A DNA stretch of 64,000 nt from the NCBI GenBank assembly GCA_963662175.1, contig OY759225.1, forward strand, positions 8,443,107-8,507,106. The letters run 5' to 3'. Every line of letters begins with the position of its first letter. Position 1 is the first letter of the stretch. A model generated the notes under the pieces. The model saw only the letters and a program-made list of their open reading frames with translations. It had not been told where the DNA came from and ran no database searches. The translations under genes and the position numbers were made by a program. Of this stretch, positions 54,528 through 64,000 are shown piece by piece. Source of the DNA: Aradus depressus (taxonomy: Eukaryota; Arthropoda; Insecta; Hemiptera; Aradidae).

Positions 54528-55210
54528 CTCCCCCGAAAACGGGGGTCATATTCTGATTCAGGAGGTCATTTTACATAAGAATCAGCAGGAATGGTGTCAG
54601 GGCTAGAAGAAAAAAATTGTTTGCAGACCTGTGTTATTAGAGCAAATGGTAAACTGATTTTGAAGGGCAAGCGAAATTGATTAATTCATTTTAATTGATT
54701 AATTCGTTCTGGGGAAGTACTCTGCTGATAATTTTTTGATTTATATACGTTTGTCTTGTTTGCCCTCACACCTCATCGCTGTTTATATTTATATAGAAAC
54801 ATGGAGGTAGAAGACAGTTGAAGTTGTGGATAAAAACCAGGAAGGGATGGTATAGCTCAGAAAGCAATTTTCAGGATTAGTTCTAAAGGCTGTCTCCCCG
54901 AGTTAGTCTGAACATTGGGGTTAGGGCCTTTTGACGGGGGGGATCGAGGGGGAGCGGAAATTCGCTAACTTTTATTTTTAATTATATTGATGGAGTTATG
55001 AAGTAAACCTTCAAACTTTGTTACTTTTCTAACATTTCTTTACAAAAAAAAAAAATCTCTGATTCACCGGCAATGTACTTCCTCAGATCAAATTATTTGT
55101 AATCAACCAACTTTTATAAGTTGTCCACCAAAAGGCATTATCTCTTTGATCGTGTAACGTACTGTATTAAAGACGGTAACCAAGCAACGGGAAACAAAAA
55201 TTAAAATAAC

Positions 55211-55386
55211 TGTACGATGTCAGGTACTCGTTAAAGACCCCTGCCCTAGGTGAATAAAAATTTAGAACTCCTACAGTTGAGTCGGGCTCATGTCCACCAG
55301 AGTGACGAAAGAGCGCTCTGGTAGTAGGCGATATGACCACGTAGTTAAAGCCCGGGCATGAGTCATAAAACCAAAACCTAAACCTA
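55211..55386 (+). mobile_element. SINE copy, 5'-truncated, variant tail
   Basis: Starts TGTACGATGTCAGGTACTCG and ends GTCATAAAACCAAAACCTAAACCTAG. The tail is a drifted form of the CCTAA repeat. No clear TSD. Confidence 0.85.
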
Positions 55387-55935
55387 GAATTTTTTATTTT
55401 TTATTATTTTGAAGTGAAATTTTTTTTAGCATCGTTGTGATTTGAAACTCGATTAAACGAAAAAGCGACACTATTGCCTTATCTACATACATCTTATAAC
55501 AGTTATTTTGTTTAGTCATCTGTTTGAATTACTATCATAAGGACTTCTTATAACTGAATGTGAAGAGAAAAAAAGTTGCCGATAATGCTTCTTCTCTAGT
55601 CTTGCGACAGAAAAAAGATAATTATGAAAAATTCCATCGCCTCCTCCTCTCCCTCCAAAAAGTTTGGAATTGTGAATTTTTTTAGACTTTTAAGAACTTA
55701 TTAAGGAAACATTTATTTCATACTTTCGTTACCATAAGCCACTTGTGTCATTTGTTGAAATTAAAAACATGGAGTTTGAATAATAAAATATAAAATAATT
55801 TTTAAACTTGATATCAATATTATAATAAATAAACCCTATAATTATCCCACTCCTGATACTGCATTCGTCTCATTCTCTCGCAGTTTCATTTTCTGAAGGT
55901 TTCTTCACTTCTACAGCGTATGAACTGCACAGGTT

Positions 55936-56145
55936 TTTTTTTTTTTTTTTTTTTGCCTTTTGTACGATGCATATTAGCCCATGACTGTTATAATGGTGTT
56001 ACCTAGTTATTTACGACATCCATGGCTCCGGAGGGAGTATCTACGAAAAAAAACTCACTCTCGAACGGGATTCGAACCCGCAAACCAAGGAGACCATGCG
56101 ATCAAAGCGCTTTTTTCTAACCCTCACGGCCACCATGGCTCCTAT
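55936..56145 (-). mobile_element. second SINE family, tRNA-like head and poly-A tail
   Basis: Minus strand: the head is near 56142-56063 with GTGGCCGTGAGGGTTAGA and B box GGTTCGAATCC in GCGGGTTCGAATCCCG. There is a short body, then GGGCTAATATGCATCGTAC, AAAAGGC and an A run (T run on the plus strand at about 55936-55955). Unlike the main SINE it has a poly-A tail, which points to an L1-type or other poly-A-using partner. About 210 bp. Confidence 0.65.
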
Positions 56146-56754
56146 ATAGAACTTGGTGACTACGTTAAAAATTTAATTAACTATTTGATTTCTATTAATG
56201 TGTTAGTACATAGCTTTTTTATTATTTTTTTTTGTATTTTATTTATAAAGATGCAACAGTTGCTAAGGTCCAACAACTAGCATCTATGATGGTATTGATA
56301 TGTTGGCGGGAATGGCATGTGAGAGGATGGCCATCCAGTGGTAGATCCTCGGGACGAAAATTTATTTTAATTATTAGGACAAGAACAGAAAAAAAAAATT
56401 TTAACAAATAATAATAAATTTTGATGGATGGTTAAGAGAGATGTTAAAAGTGAAGGAAAATTATGTAAAAAAAAAAATTTAAGAACGAATAGGATTCATG
56501 GTGGCAGTAAGTGTCGGTTCCATCTTCTCTTGTGAGTGTTGTGAAGATAAAGTACGTATATCTGGGTTTGTATGTGTGTAAAGTTTTCTAACATAATAAA
56601 CAAATATATATTTCTGAAAGTGACAATTTGAGTTCTGCATTTGTTGTAATTTTGTGTAACTATATGAACCCTTAACCCTTACATGTGCTAAGTCGTAAGC
56701 TCGAAAGTGGGGAAATGGTCATTTTCTGATTTTGTGCAAAGGCTTACGACGCTT

Positions 56755-57010
56755 AATCAATTAACTTTTCATTCCCCTCCAAAACCAATCGACCGTTGGC
56801 TTTAATATTCAATAGTTGACTTAGATAGGAGCTTCTAAATCCGCATATTAAATCTTGTGTCGATAAATTCATTACATCGGCAGTTATTAATTAAGGCAGT
56901 AATATAATCATGTTTTTGAATTAAGTCTCTCCCCTAATTCCAACTTCTCTTTGGCAGATTCTATCGGAAGTTATTGTGTCGACAGACAGACAGAAATAAT
57001 TTTTTTTTCA
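56755..57010 (-). repeat. ~135-bp repeat block
   Basis: In reverse: AATCGACCGTTGGCTTTA, CGATAAATTCATTACATCGG and CAGTTATTAA, as at 473-700. Confidence 0.6.
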
Positions 57011-57074
57011 TGTTTGGAATCTCCAGTTTGGAAAAAATGGCTTCAATAGTTCATAAGTAAGATATCTGCATAAC

Positions 57075-58006
57075 TAGGGATCTGTCGATACAAGTAAATA
57101 GAAGTAAATATCGATACTTTTATAAGATACCAAGTACTTTTGGTATCGATACTTTTCTTTCGATACCAAGTAGGTATCGAATAGATATTACTTGTATCGA
57201 TTCAAAGTACTCGTTTCAAATTTCAACAATTAAAAAAAATTATATAAATTTTTCAATTCATCGTTCGCCGTTTAACTTCTTACAATTTTCTTTTATTTAT
57301 TGTTGCAATAAAATACTGAACTCAAATTAAGGTCCACGGACAAATGATATATATCGTTGGTGATAACCTCATGTGTGATGTCATCACGCAGTCGGCATGA
57401 TGCGTCCTTATTTCTTACCTTATTTACATTAAATGGTTTATCGCTTATGAAGGTATACGTTAGTTTAATTTTGTACAGAACCGTGAACATGATTACGATT
57501 TCACCATTTTATTTTATTTTTACATCCTCTCGATTATAAATTATAATGCCTAAGTGTGGATTTATTATTCGATCTCAACGACTTGCAAAAAGTGTTTTGA
57601 AAAAGTGAAATATTGTGGGAACACGAATAGTCTCCAGTAGTTTTATATACTTAGTAAAAATAAATTGTATGTTTATTTTCTAAGGCTTTTTATTATTTTC
57701 GGTATGTTTTAAAAAATATAATTTTATCTTATTCGATTTGATTTATTTGTTTCTTATGCCCACTACAATATCTCATTTATACCTTTCAAATTTTATTGTT
57801 TTTTATTATTATTATATAGGTATATAATTAAGGTTTAAATTATAGGTATATAATTAGGTTTAAAATTAAATATAACGAACTCAACATTCAATCGATACGA
57901 GTAGGTATCGATACTTTTTATTCGATAATTGAGTAGTATCGAAAGTTTAATTCGATACTACTCATGAGTAAAAGTATCGATACTTTGCGGTATCGATTGA
58001 ACCCTA
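57075..58006. mobile_element. hAT-like MITE loaded with TATCGATA motifs
   Basis: Ends TAGGGATCTGTCGATAC (left) and, in reverse, TAGGGTTCAATCGATACC (right). Flanking 8-mers TGCATAAC (57067-57074) and TGCGTAAC (58007-58014) differ at one base, fitting hAT. It is 932 bp with no transposase. TATCGATA is exact at 57109, 57144, 57906 and 57975, with several TCGATAC variants, all within about 140 bp of the ends. TATCGATA is the Drosophila DRE sequence bound by DREF, a BED-finger protein related to hAT transposases. Confidence 0.8.
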
Positions 58007-58199
58007 TGCGTAACACTTTTCAACCTAATGAGGCTCCGGAAGAGGGTTTTGAGGGAGAGTGGAAACGTAGTTTATTAGAATTGGGGATGACTCGAGCTGA
58101 GGAAGTACTTTTCCACTTTTATATAATGTCATCTACGTACCATTCTCTAATGTAGAGCTAATGAATCCTGGCAGATGGGGGAAGCAGAATGGTTGAAGT

Positions 58200-59220
58200 A
58201 GTAGGAGTGCAGTGTTGCCAAGACATGCACCACCTTTTTTATTATCAATTTTATTTATTTTTTTCTTAGTTATATAGATTTTCTTTTTTTCATATTCTCT
58301 TTTATTTATATAGATACTTTTATTTAATTTTTTTCATCATAATGAAGTTGTTAATTTTATGTTTTTTCCTGTCAATCTTTTGTTTATCTATTTTTTTAAT
58401 TGTATAGTTTTTTTTCCAATGTAGCACTAATTTTTATTTACCTATCTTTTTATTTCTTTGTACTGATACTATATTTTGTTTTCTGTTCTCTATTCTGGAA
58501 GTATTTATTCTTAGGGGACCTCGGTCCCAAAATAATAAAATTTCTTTTCATTTCATTTCACTTCCTACACTACTCGAGAGACTTAAGGCATCATTGTGAC
58601 CCAAATTTGTATCGAATTTCTGAAGATTGTGTAATTCTATGTACTTGAATCCCTGCTGAATATCAATTACAAAAATCCCAAGTTTTCAGAATTATTAATT
58701 TTTTTTTTTGTGGGAAAAAAAAAGTTTAAATAATATTAATTTGACGGTCAAAAACAGCCATCTCAGTCAAAGTTATAACATAAAAGGGTTCATTACAACA
58801 AATTAAACAACTTATATTCAAAACAACTTTTGTTCTCTGTTTCAAGGAAAGTCCTTTCTCACAACAAGTTCAACATGAAAACTTGATTATTTACTAAAGA
58901 ACTTTTAGCAATGTAAATACAAAAACAACAATTTTGAAAACCGAATCTTCTCCCCCTATCCATAATATTCGAAATTGTTAATTTTTGAATAGTTTGTTTT
59001 TACATAGTTTATTTCATTTTAACTTTTATATTTTAACTTAGTTTAGTTTTTACTTTGAAACCTGTGAAATAAACACTTGTCACTACACTAGTCATTACAC
59101 CTCATCCTTATGGTTAACTTGTTAACAAGGACGAGGGGGGGTTCAATTCTTAGGAGAACAGTAAATCCGTATACATATTTTAAAATTCGCTATGCATTGC
59201 AATTTATACATTGATAATAA
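58200..59220. other. AT-rich spacer, nothing recognised
   Basis: T-rich to about 58500, then mixed. CCTGTGAAATAAACACTTGT near 59060 resembles CCTGAGAAATAATCACTTCT near 3260. No gene. Confidence 0.4.
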
Positions 59221-59560
59221 GGGCGCCGGTAGCTCAGTGGTATGCGTGCTTGCCTTCTGAACTCAAGGTCGTGGGTTCGAAACCCGATCGAGGCTTTTAG
59301 TTTCTTTTATCTGGGAGGTAAAATAAACTTAAGCATGTCGTCCTTCGAATGGGACGCTAAGCGATGGTCCCAAGCCTGTACGATGTCAGGTACTCGTTAA
59401 AGACCCCTGCTCTAAGTGAATAAAAATTTAGGGTCGACAAAATTTAGGACTGCCACAGTCGAGTCGGACTCATCTCCACCAGAGTGACGAAAGAGCGCTC
59501 TGGTAGTAGGCGATATGACCTCGTAGTTAAAACTCGGGCATGAGTCATAAAACCTAACCT
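59221..59560 (+). mobile_element. SINE copy, full length
   Basis: B box GGTTCGAAACC. Third hairpin mutated. Ends GTCATAAAACCTAACCT, then GAAC. Tail one unit. No TSD found. Confidence 0.9.
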
Positions 59561-59652
59561 GAACAAAATTGAAACCATTTCAGGACAGTTTTCGGTATGT
59601 TTCCCGCAAACCAGGCTTCCCTATTAGATTTACAGTCCTAAATGTTTCCTAC

Positions 59653-59815
59653 TCTTGAACGAGTATCTGACATCGCACAGGCTCGGGAACATAGGTTAAC
59701 GTCTTATCCGAAAGACGGCGTGCTTGAGGTTCTTACATCCTAGATCGAAAACTTAAGGGTACGAACCCTCGATCTCAGTAAGTTAACAAGCTACCTGTGA
59801 GCTACCACCGCTCTC
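59653..59815 (-). mobile_element. SINE copy, decayed 5' half
   Basis: CTTGAACGAGTATCTGACAT, CCGAAAGACGGCGTGCTTGA and the head in reverse (ACGAACCCTCGATCTCAG, GAGCTACCACCGCTCTC). The 3' half is missing. Confidence 0.75.
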
Positions 59816-59901
59816 ATTTTGAGTTACTAATACAAAATATTCATATATCAAAAATAATATTTTAAAGCTATTTAATTATGAATTGATAACGATTCTAAAT
59901 A

Positions 59902-60059
59902 CAGTAAAAATCGTTTACGAGAACACCTGTTGTAAAAACATATTGATTACAAGAACGAAATTTCTAGTTCCCGGCCAGCTTTAATACAACTTAATGTAAA
60001 AAAATATCTGGTTATAAGAACATGGTTAGTAAGAACATATCGCTTTTAGTGATTTAAAG
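59902..60059 (+). mobile_element. pogo-like MITE, left part, cut by the errantivirus
   Basis: Starts CAGTAAAAATCGTTTACGAG after TA (59900-59901). TTACGAGAAC, TTACAAGAAC, TTATAAGAAC and GTAAGAAC repeats follow at 25-80 bp spacing, the same design as the MITE at 21711-22390. It stops at 60059, where the LTR begins. Confidence 0.6.
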
Positions 60060-60257
60060 AGTTACGTCAACGATTCACCAAAATCACTTTTTAAAAATTA
60101 ACTTTATTATTAACATAAAAATATACACGTAAAAGGTTACTAACTAGTGTACAACAAGACAATAGGATGAAGACTGATGATGAGCTGAGAGGGGGTAGGG
60201 TTTATATAGTCTATGCAGTGTCAGCAGTGCAGAAATCCAGAAAGTGGGCCCTTAACT
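60060..60257 (-). repeat. 3' LTR, 198 bp
   Basis: Minus-strand start AGTTAAGGGCCCAC and end GACGTAACT, so the termini are AGTTA...TAACT, as in errantiviruses. Contains a TATA box, an Inr and AATAAA (reverse at about 60103-60108). The boundaries rest on the inverted termini and the adjacent polypurine tract. The partner LTR is outside the window. Confidence 0.8.
60169..60210 (-). promoter_or_regulatory. LTR promoter: TATA box and initiator
   Basis: Minus strand ACTATATAAACC (TATA, about 60199-60210), and about 30 nt downstream TCAGTCTTC (about 60169-60177), an arthropod-type initiator. Predicts RNA start near 60176. Confidence 0.65.
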
Positions 60258-60273
60258 CCTCCCTTCCAAAAGA
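60258..60273 (-). promoter_or_regulatory. polypurine tract
   Basis: Minus strand TTTTGGAAGGGAGG immediately before the LTR start. Expected primer site for plus-strand DNA synthesis. Confidence 0.75.
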
Positions 60274-60290
60274 TCGAAGCTCCGATGAGA

Positions 60291-61982
60291 TCAAGCGGCG
60301 TTGAGGTGTATGGGTTGCGGTGAACATACTTTGTTCGATTCGGTGAGCGACATGTTGAATAAGTCTCGCCTTCTCTGCGATGATCCTGGTGGATAGTCCA
60401 GTTTTGGTGCTGGAGTCATTACTGTTGTTAGTTCGAAAGGTGGAACTTGAAGTATATGTGCCTCCGTGCTGTCGTTAGTCTTACGATTCCTAACACCCTT
60501 ATAACTAATATTTGTACAGACAGAGTATAAGTGAATACCTAATAAATAAATGCAAAATATTAATAAAGTGTACAAAATAATATGATCGCAACTATAGCGA
60601 TCGTCTTCATAATCTTCTAGAGTTTCGATAGGTAGAGACTGTATGTCTAAATTTTTAATTTGCTGAAATGTTAAATTGGTTACAACAGGATTGTTCGCTT
60701 GGCTGTTTATGATCACGGGTTCACTAAGGATTTCGTAGTTAGTGTAGGGAGCAGTTACATTTACAATAGATTCCTTAACATCTAAATGAATTAAAGAGGT
60801 GAGACCTATAAATTTGGAAATAGTTGAATTGTCTCTTGCAATTAACAACTTGGTGTAATTATATACAAGGTATTGATTTAGAGGTTCTATATATTCTATA
60901 AATTTACTAGCAGTTACTACATAATTTCTACAAGAGTCTAAAGCTAGATTGTTTAATATTTGTACTATACATTGATCATTTATTAAGGTTACTTGAGTAC
61001 AATAGTATGTATTTTCTATAAGATTACAATTTCCTGTGTATATCTTATGATGATCAATATATACTAATTGATTAGTAGTTTTTACAACTTGTAGGTTTTT
61101 ATTAGGGTATGACAACAAGTAAAATGTTTCTAAAGGTTTAGTCTTTAGTGGAATGTTAATAAAATAATACAAGGAATTATTAGGGCTAAAGGAACAATGT
61201 ATTTTACTTAATTGCCATAATATATCTAATCTATTACTTATGAAAGTTACATTATTACTAATTGCCTTAATATTATCTAGTTCTTTCATAGTGATTATAC
61301 TAGAGTGACTTATACCTAATTTACAAAATTCTAGAGATAATTCTATATCAGAAATTTTGTTGTTGATATATTGAAGTGTCTGAAACATCGAAGTCAGTGA
61401 TTGCAATTTAGTCTCAAATTGAAGCGCATTAGCCACTTTTACTAAATTGTCATTATTCCGATTAAATATTTTTATATCGTCTTTCATTTCATGTACTAAT
61501 TTTTGATTAACGGCTAATTGGGTTTCGACATTGTGTTCTAGGTGATAACCATTAGATTCTATATGGTTGATGATGCGGTCATATCTTTCTTTGTCGGACG
61601 CATCCATGTTACCGGTAATCCAACTAATGGCTGTTCCTAGGCCGTTTATTAGACCGCGTTTTGTTCTAGTCAATTTGGGTTTTTTATTGACATTAATTAT
61701 ATGATTGAGTTTATTGGAGACTAGCGAGTATTGTTTACATAACAAGCGGTATTGTTCCGAAAATTCATTTTGATTTTTGTAAAGTTCTATATTTTCCGGA
61801 AGCTTGTCAAGTGCATTCTCAAATGCCTTAAAATCTATATAATGTACATAAGTAAAGTAAGTATCCATAATATAAGAGTTTCCTAGTTTAACTGGTATTA
61901 CTCCTGGTCCATGTGTGAGGTCAGTTATTTCGAGAGTTTGTACCAGAAGAGGTAGTAGGGGGATTATCAGCATCTCCATCAT
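60291..61982 (-). CDS. env: envelope glycoprotein (errantivirus Env / baculovirus F-like)
   Basis: 563 codons from the first ATG (61982); the open frame starts slightly earlier with TTG codons. The ATG follows TTCAGCTCTTGTTGCAG, a good splice-acceptor form, as expected for env made from spliced RNA. N-terminal hydrophobic segment (IIPLLPLLV) as signal peptide. Furin-type site RTKR at about residues 106-109, followed by the conserved GLINGLG start of the fusion subunit. Then a coiled-coil-like region, several Cys and N-glycosylation sites (for example NVT, NLT), a transmembrane segment at about 467-488 and a cytoplasmic tail of about 75. The role in the family is membrane fusion. No stop or frameshift was seen. 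The 5' end overlaps pol. Confidence 0.92.
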   Translation of the reverse strand: MMEMLIIPLLPLLVQTLEITDLTHGPGVIPVKLGNSYIMDTYFTYVHYIDFKAFENALDKLPENIELYKNQNEFSEQYRLLCKQYSLVSNKLNHIINVNKKPKLTRTKRGLINGLGTAISWITGNMDASDKERYDRIINHIESNGYHLEHNVETQLAVNQKLVHEMKDDIKIFNRNNDNLVKVANALQFETKLQSLTSMFQTLQYINNKISDIELSLEFCKLGISHSSIITMKELDNIKAISNNVTFISNRLDILWQLSKIHCSFSPNNSLYYFINIPLKTKPLETFYLLSYPNKNLQVVKTTNQLVYIDHHKIYTGNCNLIENTYYCTQVTLINDQCIVQILNNLALDSCRNYVVTASKFIEYIEPLNQYLVYNYTKLLIARDNSTISKFIGLTSLIHLDVKESIVNVTAPYTNYEILSEPVIINSQANNPVVTNLTFQQIKNLDIQSLPIETLEDYEDDRYSCDHIILYTLLIFCIYLLGIHLYSVCTNISYKGVRNRKTNDSTEAHILQVPPFELTTVMTPAPKLDYPPGSSQRRRDLFNMSLTESNKVCSPQPIHLNAA

Positions 61983-64000
61983 CTGCAACAAGAGCTGAAG
62001 ATAAGGTCTTTCGGTTAGTTTTCCTGGGACGTTTGATTTGGTCTGGGTGTACCTTCGTGGTTTTACCTTTTTTGTTGATTGTCTGTTTGTTCCTTATTTG
62101 AACTGTTCTAAATTTAGGGCAAGTTTTATGTCTTTGTTGAATTCTCAATTGAGCAATATTTGGTAAATCAATGTCTTCGCGATTTTCATTTAATCTTTCT
62201 GTTCTATTTTCTTTTTCTTTCTCAATTTGGGATTTGATTGATTTCTGAACTATTTTCATATTTTTATGATATTCGTTAATTAATTGTTCCATACAGGGAG
62301 CGGAGTCATTTATTTTGAGTGGGTTTATGCCGAAGGTGATTTCGTTAGGTGACATTTTGAGTTTGATATTCATGCTGTTATTATATGATATTAGAGCTAG
62401 TTTCAATCTTTGACCGAGGGTGAGCGTTTTATTTGCTACTGATATACTTCTGAGTGTCTCAGAGAGTGTGGATTGAGCACGGTTGAGACAACCTAAGGAG
62501 TTAGGGTGATTAGGCGTGATATAATATGGTTCAATATCCATATATCTACAAAAGTTTTTAATTAAATTATTATTAAAAGATGTACCATTATCCATTTTTA
62601 TTATTTGAGGCGAGGGAAAATATGAAAAATAATCCTGAAGTACGGACACGATATTTGAAGAGTTGTTAGTTGAAATTAATTTAGCAAATAGTTTTTTTGA
62701 AAATGTATCCAATATAGTTACGATATATTTTTGCTCCACATGAAATACATCTATCATTAGTTCTGAAAAGGGTTTTTCAGGCGTTGGAGTGATCTGAAAT
62801 TTCTGTTGAATTGGTCTTCTATCATATTTGACCTGATTGCAAATATCGCAATTATTTATAAATTCTTGGCACCTCTCCTTCATTTTTGGCCAGTAATATT
62901 TTTGCCTAAGTTTTTCGTACATCTCAAATACGCCTCTGTGGAAAGTCTTACTCGTATGAATCGCTTCTAACAGTTCTTCTATGTCCGATTTTTCCTCAAC
63001 ATCTATTAATTTGGTAAAGTATCTTTTTAGTTTGACTGACGGAAAGTATTCCTTTACGACTCGGGCTAATTCATTGAACATTTGGTCAAAATATGTTTTC
63101 TCTGATTCTAGCGAGCTGCTAGGGCTACAAAATACGCCATATGTCACATTGGGTTTCATGTTATCTATGCAGTAACTTTGGATGTCTGAATTACTGTAGG
63201 GGAAGTTCGTATGATGGGTGTATCGGTGTTTTCTAAATGGTCTGCTGTAGGAGTCGTTTTCCGAGTTTCCTCTTAGTAAAATGAGTTGCCATTTCTGTAT
63301 GTTAACTGGTCTGTGTTCCTCTTCTAAAAACACTTGTTCGTCGGAAGATTCTTGACTGTGTAAGGTGTCTAAACTTTCACTGTCTGGTTGGTTGTTTTCT
63401 GGTTCCACTTCTATACCTGCTTCTCTTGCCAATTCCAAAATTTCGTCCGATTGGTTTGCTTCCAAAGAAGGGTCCGGAATATTATTTTCTAATGAGGTTA
63501 GGACTTCATTAAGGACTTCTTCAGCGTTTATCTCCTCTGAATCCACTATGTTCAGTTCCATTTCTTCCACTTGATCACAAGGGTTTCTGGATAATGCGTC
63601 AGCGACTACGTTTGTTCTGCCAGTTATATATTCTATATCATAATCATAATCTTCTAACGATAATTTCCATCTAAACAATTTGCTCGTGGGGTTTTTAAGT
63701 GAGCTGAGCCATTGGAGTGGCTTATGATCAGTTCGAATTTTGAATTTTCTTCCATATACATATGGGCGAAAATGTTTGCAGGCCCAAACTACTCCTAGAC
63801 ATTCTTTTTCTGTCGTTGAATAGTTGATCTCTGTTTTATTTAGAGTTCTTGACGCGTAGGATATCGGAAGATCCTTACCATCAAAATTCTGAGACAATAC
63901 TGCACCAAGGGCATATTGACTAGCGTCAGTAGTCAACGTAAAATCTTTTTCAAAATCCGGAAGTCTTAATATAGGGTTATTTTGCAAAAGGGTTTTTAGT
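61921..64000 (-). CDS. pol: Pol polyprotein, 3' part: RNase H and integrase
   Basis: Open to the window edge (5'-partial). RNase H: LTTDASQYALGAVLSQ, STTEKECLGVVWACKHFRP, IRTDHKPLQWL, VADALSRN, so the acidic catalytic residues are present. An acidic linker of about 200 residues follows. Integrase: zinc-binding HTSKTFHRG and NNCDICNQVK, the expected first Asp in LMIDVFH, the second in IKMDNGTSF. At the place of the catalytic Glu (35 residues later) it reads GCLNRAQSTL, that is Asn (codon AAC, near 62491). No chromodomain is seen. The frame overlaps env by about 60 nt. RT and protease lie outside the window. Confidence 0.93.
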   Translation of the reverse strand, partial: LKTLLQNNPILRLPDFEKDFTLTTDASQYALGAVLSQNFDGKDLPISYASRTLNKTEINYSTTEKECLGVVWACKHFRPYVYGRKFKIRTDHKPLQWLSSLKNPTSKLFRWKLSLEDYDYDIEYITGRTNVVADALSRNPCDQVEEMELNIVDSEEINAEEVLNEVLTSLENNIPDPSLEANQSDEILELAREAGIEVEPENNQPDSESLDTLHSQESSDEQVFLEEEHRPVNIQKWQLILLRGNSENDSYSRPFRKHRYTHHTNFPYSNSDIQSYCIDNMKPNVTYGVFCSPSSSLESEKTYFDQMFNELARVVKEYFPSVKLKRYFTKLIDVEEKSDIEELLEAIHTSKTFHRGVFEMYEKLRQKYYWPKMKERCQEFINNCDICNQVKYDRRPIQQKFQITPTPEKPFSELMIDVFHVEQKYIVTILDTFSKKLFAKLISTNNSSNIVSVLQDYFSYFPSPQIIKMDNGTSFNNNLIKNFCRYMDIEPYYITPNHPNSLGCLNRAQSTLSETLRSISVANKTLTLGQRLKLALISYNNSMNIKLKMSPNEITFGINPLKINDSAPCMEQLINEYHKNMKIVQKSIKSQIEKEKENRTERLNENREDIDLPNIAQLRIQQRHKTCPKFRTVQIRNKQTINKKGKTTKVHPDQIKRPRKTNRKTLSSALVADDGDADNPPTTSSGTNSRNN

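Larger units (their letters stand above)
60060..64000 (-). mobile_element. errantivirus-type Ty3/gypsy element, 5' part outside the window
   Basis: Minus strand, right to left: pol (RNase H and integrase) from the window edge, env overlapping its end, polypurine tract, 3' LTR. Pol and env are open over the whole visible length, so the copy is young. Gag, protease, most of RT and the 5' LTR would lie to the right of 64000. It interrupts a pogo-like MITE. Confidence 0.93.

Noticed and set aside
54226..54606. 126-codon open frame across the poly-G tract
   Set aside because: It relies on the exact length of a 20-nt homopolymer and encodes a Gly run. Not credible.

Overview
The window looks like AT-rich, gene-poor nuclear DNA from an arthropod, most likely an insect. 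I found no host protein-coding gene and no functional tRNA or rRNA gene. Nearly everything recognisable is transposable-element material of many ages. The insect signs are an errantivirus-type Ty3/gypsy element with an env gene, jockey-like and R1/I-like LINE remnants, mariner, pogo and hAT relatives, Penelope-like elements, and a SINE whose 3' tail is the insect telomere motif (CCTAA)n. The species cannot be named from the sequence.

The commonest recognisable element is a tRNA-derived SINE of about 346 bp with more than 20 copies or scraps on both strands. Complete copies lie at 6957-7302, 18939-19264, 31289-31620, 34088-34421, 48714-49059 and 49423-49720, and a 5'-truncated one lies at 25788-26070. 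Several have target-site duplications (TSDs) of 9-13 bp. The TSDs show that the CCTAA/TTAGG tail, where present, moves with the element. A degenerate repeat with a period of about 135 bp fills much of the remaining space and is often the target of younger insertions.

Layout. 1-7 kb: SINE copies, LINE fragments, a palindrome with hammerhead-like motifs and a hAT-type MITE. 7-12.6 kb: full SINE, a deleted pogo/Tigger-like gene, and a Penelope-like element with an open RT/GIY-YIG reading frame (11329-12416). 13.3-15.2 kb: a 20-bp minisatellite and a 14/42-bp satellite. 16.7-27.6 kb: SINEs, a near-perfect 249-bp palindrome (20527-20775), a pogo-like MITE, a second copy of the hAT MITE, and a jockey fragment split by a SINE. 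27.6-41 kb: palindromes with hammerhead-like motifs, jockey and Penelope remnants, a third hAT MITE. 43.6-46 kb: mariner pseudogene and LINE tails. 48-59.8 kb: more SINEs, a 346-bp palindrome, a second SINE family, and a hAT-like MITE rich in TATCGATA. 59.9-64 kb: an errantivirus on the minus strand that interrupts a pogo-like MITE. Its 3' LTR, env and the 3' half of pol are inside the window, and pol runs off the right edge.

The observations most worth following are the telomere-motif SINE tail, the set of hammerhead-like motifs (several in head-to-head palindromes), the near-perfect palindrome at 20.5 kb, and the errantivirus with an intact env but an apparent Asn in place of the integrase catalytic Glu.
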